A stretch of 64,000 nucleotides of DNA from Diaminobutyricibacter sp. McL0608 (GTDB taxonomy: Bacteria; Actinomycetota; Actinomycetes; Actinomycetales; Microbacteriaceae): positions 3,162,001-3,226,000 of the forward strand of contig NZ_CP154826.1 of NCBI RefSeq assembly GCF_039613825.1, read 5' to 3'. Below are positions 58,231 to 64,000 of this stretch, in pieces; position 1 is the stretch's first letter, and every line of letters begins with the position of its first letter. Under the pieces are notes generated by a model. It saw only the letters and a list, made by a program, of their open reading frames with translations. It did not search any database and was not told the DNA's origin. Made by a program: the position numbers and the translations under genes.

Positions 58231-59448
58231 ATGACGTCGCTGTCACCGAACCCGCCTGGCGACCAGCGGGCTGCCCTGTCGATCGGCGTTCTTCGCGAGA
58301 CCGCCCCTGGCGAGCGCCGCGTGGCCGTCGATCCCGATGTGGTTGCCGAGTTCGGGAGGAACGGTCACCGCGTGCTCCTGGAGAGCGGCGCGGCCGGGCC
58401 GGCCGGATGGGCGGATGCCGACTATTCCGCTGTCGGTGCGACGATCGCGCCGCGCGGCGAGGTGATCGAACGCGCCGACGTGCTCGCGGCGCTGCGGCTC
58501 CCGCCGCCGGAGGTCACGTCGACGCTGCGTGAAGGCCAGGGCCTCGTCGGCCTCCTCGATCCTCTGCAGAACCTCGACCTGATGGACGAGTTGTGTGAGC
58601 GCGGTGTCACCGTCGCGGCGTTCGAGCTGCTGCCCCGCACGCTCAGTCGTGCACAGTCGATGGATGCGCTGAGCTCGCAGTCGGCGGCCGCCGGCTATCG
58701 GGCGGCGATCGTGGCCGCCGAGGCCTTCGGCGGGTTCTTCCCGATGATGATCACCGCCGCCGGAACCGCTCGCCCCGCTCGCGTGCTCGTCATCGGGGCC
58801 GGTGTCGCCGGGCTCCAGGCGCTGAGCACTGCACGCCGGCTGGGCGCCGTGGTGACCGGCTACGACGTGCGGCCCGCGTCGCGCGGCGAGGTGGAGTCGG
58901 TGGGCGCATCCTTCGCCACCTCCTCGGTCGCCGCGGGAGCGGGCTCAGGCGGCTACGCGCGGGCCATGACCCCTGACGAGCTGGCCGCGCAGCAGCAGGA
59001 GCTCTCCCAGCTCATCACGAAGTTCGATGTGGTGATCACCACGGCCAAAGTTCCCGGAAGGCGACCGCCGGTGCTCGTGCCGGAGGACACGCTCGCGTCG
59101 ATGTCCCGCGGCTCCGTCTGCGTCGATCTCGCGAGCGGCCCGCTGGGCGGGAACGTCCACGGCTCCACCGACGGTCAGCGGTTCGTCACAGCGAACGGGG
59201 TCACGGTGATCGGCAGCAGTGATCTCGCGACGACCATCCCCACAGCGGCGTCCCGGATGTTCGCGAAGAACGTGCAGGCGCTTGTCACCGCGCTCACCCA
59301 CGAAGGCCGGTTCGCCCCCGATCTCGGTGACGAACTGCAGCGCAGCGTCGTGGTGTGTCATGACCGCGAGATCGTGAGTCCTGCTGTCCGGACGGCGATG
59401 GGACTGGGCGACAGCACCACGGCCCGATCGGAGGAGGTGCGCTCGTGA
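58231..59448 (+). CDS. pntA: NAD(P) transhydrogenase subunit alpha part 1 (PntAA)
   Basis: NAD(H)-binding subunit (405 aa) of the proton-pumping transhydrogenase. It contains IGVLRETAPGERRVAVDP at the start, the NAD motif VLVIGAGVAGLQALSTARRL, the RPASRGEVESVGA segment and TTAKVPGRRPPVLV. The membrane part of subunit alpha is not fused; it is encoded by the next gene, the three-gene form. GTG of that gene overlaps by 4 nt. Confidence 0.95.
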   Translation: MTSLSPNPPGDQRAALSIGVLRETAPGERRVAVDPDVVAEFGRNGHRVLLESGAAGPAGWADADYSAVGATIAPRGEVIERADVLAALRLPPPEVTSTLREGQGLVGLLDPLQNLDLMDELCERGVTVAAFELLPRTLSRAQSMDALSSQSAAAGYRAAIVAAEAFGGFFPMMITAAGTARPARVLVIGAGVAGLQALSTARRLGAVVTGYDVRPASRGEVESVGASFATSSVAAGAGSGGYARAMTPDELAAQQQELSQLITKFDVVITTAKVPGRRPPVLVPEDTLASMSRGSVCVDLASGPLGGNVHGSTDGQRFVTANGVTVIGSSDLATTIPTAASRMFAKNVQALVTALTHEGRFAPDLGDELQRSVVVCHDREIVSPAVRTAMGLGDSTTARSEEVRS

Positions 59449-59765
59449 GTACAGAACTCTTCACGGGAATCACTGTGTTCGTCCTGGCGCTTCTGGTCGG
59501 CTTCGAGGTGATCAGCAAGATCCCCTCGACGCTGCACACGCCGATGATGTCAGGGGCGAACGCCATCCATGGTGTCGTGATCGTCGGCGCCATCCTCACC
59601 GCGACCGCCGCGGACACCCCGATCGGCTACCTGCTGGCCGGGATCGCTTCGGCGTTCGCCGCGGCCAACGTGGTCGGCGGCTACCTCGTGACCGATCGGA
59701 TGCTGCGGATGTTCCGGGCGCCGAAGAACCGACGGCCGGCCGAGACGAAGGAATCCGTGAAATGA
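59445..59765 (+). CDS. pntAB: NAD(P) transhydrogenase subunit alpha part 2 (PntAB)
   Basis: Small membrane subunit of 106 aa with three spans: FTGITVFVLALLVGFEVISK, the IHGVVIVGAILTATA region after the conserved TPMMSGANA, and IASAFAAANVVGGYLVTDRM. It forms part of the proton channel. GTG start, coupled to both neighbours by 4-nt overlaps. Confidence 0.95.
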   Translation: MSTELFTGITVFVLALLVGFEVISKIPSTLHTPMMSGANAIHGVVIVGAILTATAADTPIGYLLAGIASAFAAANVVGGYLVTDRMLRMFRAPKNRRPAETKESVK

Positions 59766-61174
59766 CTCCTCTCGAGCTCGGAACCGGCCTCGCCTATCTC
59801 GCTGCCTCGGTCGCGTTCGTGGTCGGCCTGCACCTCATGCGCACTCCGTCCACTGCGAGACGCGGCAACCTCCTGTCCGCGTCAGGGATGGCTGTCGCGA
59901 TCGTCGCCACCCTGGTGCTCGCGATCGCCGGGTCGGGTTCGCCGACCGGCTGGATCGTGCTCGCCGTGGGCATCGCCATCGGCAGTGTCGCCGGCGTGCT
60001 CGGGGCGACTCGGGTGAAGATGACCGCGATCCCGCAGCTCGTCAGCCTCTTCAATGCGGTCGGCGGTGGAGCGGCAGCGGCGATCGCATTGGCCGAGATC
60101 CTCACAGCGCCCACGAGCACGACGCTGGACCTGAGCGTGTCGATCCCGATCGTGCTCGACGTGCTGATCGGTTCTGTGACGTTCTCCGGCTCGCTCATCG
60201 CCGCAGGCAAACTGCAGGGTGTGGTCTCCGGCAGGAGCATCCGGTTCTTCGGGTCCCGCGTCCTCAACGTGCTCGCCATCGTGATCGCCATCGGCGCCGC
60301 GCTGGCGATCATCCTGCTTCCACCCGGCCCCGTCGCCGTGATCGGCCTGCTCGTCGCCGCTCTCGCGTTCGGCGTGCTGATGGTCCTCCCGATCGGTGGG
60401 GCGGATGCTCCGGTCGTCGTCTCACTGCTCAACGCGTTCACGGGTCTCGCGGTCGCGATGGCCGGGTTCGTGATCGGCAACGAAGCCATGATCATCGCGG
60501 GCGCCCTCGTGGGCGCTGCGGGTACCATCCTGACCCTGCAGATGGCGGCGGCGATGAACCGGTCGGTGGCGAACATCCTGGTCGGTGGTTTCGGGGCTGG
60601 GTCCGGCGGATCCGCTGCCGACGCCGGGGAGGATGCCGATGTGCGCAGCCTCAGCGCCGACGATGTCGCCATCCAGCTCGCCTACGCCCAGCATGTGATC
60701 ATCGTCCCGGGCTACGGGCTCGCAGCCGGTCAGGCGCAGCACGAAGTCGCCGAGCTGGCAGAGCTGCTCGAGCAGCACGGGGTCGACGTGAAGTACGCCA
60801 TCCACCCGGTCGCCGGTCGCATGCCGGGGCACATGAACGTGCTCCTCGCCGAGGTGGCTGTCCCGTATGACGACCTGCTGCAGCTGGAGGAGGCCAACCG
60901 TGCCTTCGAGAACTGCGACGTCGCCCTCGTGGTCGGCGCGAACGATGTGACCAACCCTGCTGCCAGGCGCTCCGGCAACCCGGTGTCGGGGATGCCCATC
61001 CTCGACGTCGACCACGCGAAATCGGTGGTCGTGCTCAAGCGGTCGATGTCGCCCGGCTACGCGGGCATCGCCAACGAGCTCTTCAGCCTGCCGAAGACCG
61101 GCATGTACTTCGCCGAGGCGAAGCAGGGTCTCAGTCAGCTGGTCTCGGCGGTGAAGCAGTACGTGACCAACTGA
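59762..61174 (+). CDS. pntB: NAD(P) transhydrogenase subunit beta (PntB)
   Basis: NADP(H)-binding and membrane subunit (470 aa). About eight spans occupy the first ~280 residues, with TAIPQLVSLFNAVGGGAAAA. The soluble C-terminal domain has VIIVPGYGLAAGQAQHEVAE, HPVAGRMPGHMNVLLAE and DVTNPAARRSGNPVSGMPIL. With PntAA and PntAB it couples hydride transfer from NADH to NADP+ to proton entry and supplies NADPH. Confidence 0.96.
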   Translation: MTPLELGTGLAYLAASVAFVVGLHLMRTPSTARRGNLLSASGMAVAIVATLVLAIAGSGSPTGWIVLAVGIAIGSVAGVLGATRVKMTAIPQLVSLFNAVGGGAAAAIALAEILTAPTSTTLDLSVSIPIVLDVLIGSVTFSGSLIAAGKLQGVVSGRSIRFFGSRVLNVLAIVIAIGAALAIILLPPGPVAVIGLLVAALAFGVLMVLPIGGADAPVVVSLLNAFTGLAVAMAGFVIGNEAMIIAGALVGAAGTILTLQMAAAMNRSVANILVGGFGAGSGGSAADAGEDADVRSLSADDVAIQLAYAQHVIIVPGYGLAAGQAQHEVAELAELLEQHGVDVKYAIHPVAGRMPGHMNVLLAEVAVPYDDLLQLEEANRAFENCDVALVVGANDVTNPAARRSGNPVSGMPILDVDHAKSVVVLKRSMSPGYAGIANELFSLPKTGMYFAEAKQGLSQLVSAVKQYVTN

Positions 61175-61184
61175 CACCGCGCGG

Positions 61185-61207
61185 CTCGGCCCGGCCGGCC
61201 GGCCGAG
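61185..61207. terminator. Hairpin between pntB and the molybdenum operon
   Basis: CTCGGCC (61185-61191) pairs with GGCCGAG (61201-61207) and the loop itself contains further CGGCCG pairing. It lies between two convergent genes and may stop transcription in both directions. No T-tract. Confidence 0.5.
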
Positions 61208-61459
61208 TCAGTCGCCCGGCTGCGGCCAGCCCTCGGCGAACACCCTCGCGCGTTCGACGATCGCGGCCTGCGCGCGCTGGTCGGCCTGGGCGAGACCCGC
61301 GGCATAGCCGGCGACATATGCCGAGAGCGGGGCCGCGGGTCGCTGGATGGCGTGTGCAGCATCCCGTGCAAGATCGAGGACCGCAGGAATCAGGTCCGGC
61401 GAGATCTCGCAGCCGAGTTCTTCGGTGAGCGCCGCGAGCCATTCGTCGAGCGTGGTCAT
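61208..61459 (-). CDS. DUF6457-domain protein
   Basis: Small helical cytoplasmic protein of 83 aa: TLDEWLAALTEELGCEISPD, then LDLARDAAHAIQRPAAPLSA and YVAGYAAGLAQ. This DUF is regularly encoded beside molybdenum-cofactor genes in actinobacteria. Its ATG overlaps the stop of the MobA-MoeA gene by 4 nt. Function unknown; a helper in cofactor delivery is plausible. Confidence 0.85.
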   Translation of the reverse strand: MTTLDEWLAALTEELGCEISPDLIPAVLDLARDAAHAIQRPAAPLSAYVAGYAAGLAQADQRAQAAIVERARVFAEGWPQPGD

Positions 61460-63294
61460 ACGGGGTCCTTTCGGTTCCAGGGCAAGGGAAGCGCATCCAC
61501 GAGGTCATCGGCCGGAGTGCCGCCGGGCGGCACGACCGCGACAAGGTCTGCCAGCGCGAGACCGCGGAGCATGCCGGAGTCGGTCCAGTCGGCCGGCGCC
61601 GCTGATCCATCGGGCGTCATGCGGGACGGTACCAGCAACGCCCCAGGACGGGGATTGGGGATGCCCGACCCGAGCCGCACCTGCGGCAGAGGGTTCAGGG
61701 GCCGCCCGAGCATTCCGTCGAGCATCGGGCACAGGAGGACCAGGGACGCCAGCATCGCTGCGAGCGGGTTGCCCGGAAGACAGATCACCAGGCTGCCGCT
61801 CTCGAGGTGGGCGACCAACGCCGGTCGGCCCGGACGCGACAGGATTCCGTCGATCAGGAGGCGGGCGCCCAGGCCGTTCAGCACCGCCCGGGTGTGGTCG
61901 GCATCGCCCAGCGATGTGCCACCCGTGACGACGATCACGTCTGCCGCGCTGCGCTGGATCGCCGTCTCGATGTCGGGTGCGTGGTCGCCGACGCGTGCCG
62001 CACCGGTGGCGCGCCCGCCGATGCTCTCGATCAGCGGTATGAGCTGCGGCGTGAGCGCATCCCGGATCTTGCCGCCGCCGGAAGTGCCGGCACCGACGAG
62101 TTCGTCGCCGACGACCACCAGTTCGACGGTCGGCAGGTTGCGCACGGACACGGTGTCGACACCGCACGCGGCTGCGAGCCCGAGGCGCGGCGGCGTGAGG
62201 ACCTGGCCGCGACGAAGCACGGCCTCGCCCGCTGACGCCTCCTCACCTGCGGGCCGGATGTGGTGACCACCGCGGGGCTGCGGCAGGCCTTCCCGAAGGG
62301 AGAGCTGCGGGGTGCCGGCCGGCACTGCGACGTCGATGCCGTCCTCCCGGCGCACCACAGCCCAGGTGCCGGGCGGAACTTCAGCGCCCGTCATGATCCG
62401 GTGGGCGGTGCCCTCCTCCAGTGGCGACTCGTCGATGTCGTCGCCGGCGTGGATCGGCTCCCCGAGCCGCCACGGGCCGGGGCCCGCCACCGCCCAGCCG
62501 TCCATGGCCGAATTGTTGAACGCCGGAACGGCTGTCTCGGCGACGACATCGTCGGCGAGAGTGAGGCCTGCCGCGGATTCCACCGCGAGTCGGCGGTGAC
62601 CGGTCAGCCGTGCCGCCCCGAGTTCGTGCGCCCGGAGCCGAGCATCCGCCACCGTGGGCGCCAGCAACGTCGGAGCCGGCGGAAGCCCGATGCCGAGCGC
62701 CGCCGCCTGCTCCGGAGTGTCGACATCGGCGGTCGCGCCCGCGCCGACCGCGACCTCCACCAGGCGCAGCGATTCGAGAAGCCGCTTCATCGAGCTGTCT
62801 GCGACCCCGCCGATCGCATCGCGCGCGGCGCGAAGCGCAGCGACACGGTACAGCCCGATCAGAACCTGGCGGTGTCCGTCCCCGTCGACCGGAACGAATC
62901 CGTCGGCGTCCGGATGCGCATCCGCCCCCGCCAGGAGCACGCCCGTCACCTCCGCGGAATGTACCACGTCGCAGGCGATCACAAGCGCCCAGGTCGCCGT
63001 CGAACCGGCGGAGGCCAGAGCGTCGACGCCCGCCATCACAGCGCTGGCCGGACCCGAGTGGACGGGCTCCTCCCGGACGACCCGCACGCCAGGAGGCACG
63101 CTCGCGGGAGCCGCGTCGCCGACCACGATGCGATGGGCCGCGCCATCCGCGGCCGCGAGCGCGCGCTCCACAAGGGTGCTCCCCTCGAAGACGAGCGCGC
63201 CCTTGTCGAGGCCGCCGAGCCTCCGGGCGCGACCGCCCGCGAGGATGACCGCATCCACGTCGGCTCTCGCCGGCACTACCAAGGCTTTCGTCAC
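61456..63294 (-). CDS. MobA-MoeA fusion (molybdenum cofactor guanylyltransferase + molybdopterin molybdotransferase)
   Basis: Two-domain protein of 612 aa. The N-terminal ~200 residues are MobA-like (VDAVILAGGRARRLGGLDKG, RVVREEPVHSGPASAVMAGV, LVIACDVVH) and would attach GMP to the cofactor. The remaining ~400 are MoeA-like, inserting molybdenum: AVPAFNNSAMDGWAV, HRIMTGAEVPPG, VVVTGGTSLGDAD, LPGNPLAAM. GTG at 63294 overlaps the stop of the oxidoreductase gene (GTGA); the frame continues upstream but inside that gene. The fusion puts the last two steps of bis-MGD synthesis in one chain. Confidence 0.93.
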   Translation of the reverse strand: MTKALVVPARADVDAVILAGGRARRLGGLDKGALVFEGSTLVERALAAADGAAHRIVVGDAAPASVPPGVRVVREEPVHSGPASAVMAGVDALASAGSTATWALVIACDVVHSAEVTGVLLAGADAHPDADGFVPVDGDGHRQVLIGLYRVAALRAARDAIGGVADSSMKRLLESLRLVEVAVGAGATADVDTPEQAAALGIGLPPAPTLLAPTVADARLRAHELGAARLTGHRRLAVESAAGLTLADDVVAETAVPAFNNSAMDGWAVAGPGPWRLGEPIHAGDDIDESPLEEGTAHRIMTGAEVPPGTWAVVRREDGIDVAVPAGTPQLSLREGLPQPRGGHHIRPAGEEASAGEAVLRRGQVLTPPRLGLAAACGVDTVSVRNLPTVELVVVGDELVGAGTSGGGKIRDALTPQLIPLIESIGGRATGAARVGDHAPDIETAIQRSAADVIVVTGGTSLGDADHTRAVLNGLGARLLIDGILSRPGRPALVAHLESGSLVICLPGNPLAAMLASLVLLCPMLDGMLGRPLNPLPQVRLGSGIPNPRPGALLVPSRMTPDGSAAPADWTDSGMLRGLALADLVAVVPPGGTPADDLVDALPLPWNRKDPV

Positions 63295-64000
63295 TCGACC
63301 GGCTCGAGGCGCACGAGGATCGCCTTCGAGACCGGCGTGTTGCTGCGTTCGGCGGCGCTCGCCAGCGGAATCAGCACGTTGGCCTCCGGATAGTACGCGG
63401 CAGCGCATCCCTTCGCCGTCGGATACGAGACCACCCGATAGTTGCGGAGCACCCGGTCCGGCTCGTCCTTCCACTCGCTGAAGATGTCGACGCGCTGGCC
63501 GTCTGCCAGGCCGAGCTCGGCGATGTCGTCAGGATTCACGAAGATGACGTCGCGACCCTTCCTGATGCCCCGGTAGCGGTCGTTGAGGCTGTAGATCGTC
63601 GTGTTGAACTGGTCGTGCGCACGCACGGTCTGCAGAATGAGCCTGCCCTCCGGCCGCTCGATCGGCTCCAGCCGGTTGACTGTGATCATCGCCTTGCCGG
63701 TCGCCGTGTTGAACGTGCGGGAGTCGCGGGGGCCGTTGGGAAGGACGAAGCCGCCCTTGCGACGGACATCCTTGTTGAAGTTCTCGAAACCGGGCACGAC
63801 ATGGCTGATGTGGTCGCGGATGAGGTCGTAGTCACCCTCGAAACCGGTCCAGTCGATGCCGAACCGGTCGCCGATGGTCGCGCGTGCGAGCCGGCAGACG
63901 ATCGCGATCTCGGAGAGGATGCCCGGGGCGACCGGAGGAACGCGACCGTGCGACCCGTGGACGGCACACACACTGTCCTCGACGGAGACGAACTGCGCGC
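63291..64000 (-). CDS. FdhF/YdeP-type molybdopterin oxidoreductase, C-terminal part (cut by window edge)
   Basis: The frame is open to the right edge, so only the C-terminal ~236 residues are seen. QFVSVEDSVCAVHGSHGRVP is followed by ARATIGDRFGIDW, TVRAHDQFNTTIYSLNDRYR and GCAAAYYPEANVLIPL, as in the YdeP/FdhF-like alpha-subunit family. The last ~110 residues form the molydopterin-dinucleotide-binding barrel. The catalytic Cys/SeCys region is outside the window, so substrate (formate or other) cannot be told. First of three coupled genes with MobA-MoeA and DUF6457. Confidence 0.9.
   Translation of the reverse strand, partial: AQFVSVEDSVCAVHGSHGRVPPVAPGILSEIAIVCRLARATIGDRFGIDWTGFEGDYDLIRDHISHVVPGFENFNKDVRRKGGFVLPNGPRDSRTFNTATGKAMITVNRLEPIERPEGRLILQTVRAHDQFNTTIYSLNDRYRGIRKGRDVIFVNPDDIAELGLADGQRVDIFSEWKDEPDRVLRNYRVVSYPTAKGCAAAYYPEANVLIPLASAAERSNTPVSKAILVRLEPVE

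Noticed and set aside
1-64000. Prophage, transposon, integron, CRISPR array, tRNA or rRNA genes
   Set aside because: No integrase or transposase motifs, no regularly spaced repeats, and no tRNA- or rRNA-like sequence were recognised on either strand; a dedicated tRNA or CRISPR search was not possible here.

Overview
This window looks like chromosomal DNA of a high-GC actinobacterium, most likely a member of the Microbacteriaceae. The support is codon use dominated by GC-ending codons, many GTG starts, tightly coupled operons, a DUF222/HNH-type protein, cell-wall-binding-repeat surface proteins, a DUF6457 gene beside molybdenum-cofactor genes, and the very frequent word GGATGCG. There are no rRNA or tRNA genes, integrases, transposases or CRISPR arrays; apart from one gene remnant it reads as ordinary chromosome.

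Left part (1-7 kb): a truncated DUF222/HNH gene, an ECF41-type sigma factor with an NmrA-like oxidoreductase, a YCII protein, a KhtTU-like cation/proton antiporter pair, msrB-msrA for methionine sulfoxide repair, an AlkA-type DNA glycosylase and a DUF1801 protein.

Sulfur island 1 (7-17.6 kb): cysC (fused to a degenerate ATP-sulfurylase-like part) and a TauE/SafE exporter face away from a sulfonate-type ABC importer, an Rrf2 regulator, cysQ, cysD, cysN, a PAPS sulfotransferase and a phosphotransferase. The set looks built to make PAPS, spend it on sulfation and remove PAP.

Middle (17.6-40 kb): a LacI-controlled beta-galactosidase/sugar ABC operon with two palindromic operators, an APC permease, an isochorismatase-like hydrolase, a 2-hydroxyacid dehydrogenase, a regulator/MFS exporter pair, a SLATT-like membrane protein, an ArsR-SRPBCC-DUF2182-DUF899 operon with a probably leaderless regulator, a lipoprotein/TM2 pair, an ABC exporter facing a two-component system, a TetX-like flavin monooxygenase, a signal peptidase I, a second SRPBCC protein and an orphan ribbon-helix-helix protein.

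Sulfur island 2 (40.1-52.3 kb): twelve genes with gaps of at most 3 nt: sulfite reductase, APS reductase, a second cysDN, a second sulfonate-type ABC importer, siroheme synthase, FprA-like reductase, 7Fe ferredoxin, thioredoxin-reductase-like protein and SirB-like chelatase. This is the assimilatory route. Because its CysH carries the iron-sulfur cysteines of APS reductases, it does not need PAPS, which makes island 1 a separate sulfation branch.

Right part (52-64 kb): a small membrane protein, a ribokinase, a GNAT remnant, a CPA1 antiporter, a secreted protein joining three cell-wall-binding repeats to a glucuronyl C5-epimerase-like domain, the three-subunit transhydrogenase, and a molybdenum set (DUF6457, MobA-MoeA fusion and an FdhF/YdeP-like oxidoreductase that runs off the right edge). 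The sulfation island and the epimerase together raise the possibility of a sulfated, uronic-acid-containing surface polymer.
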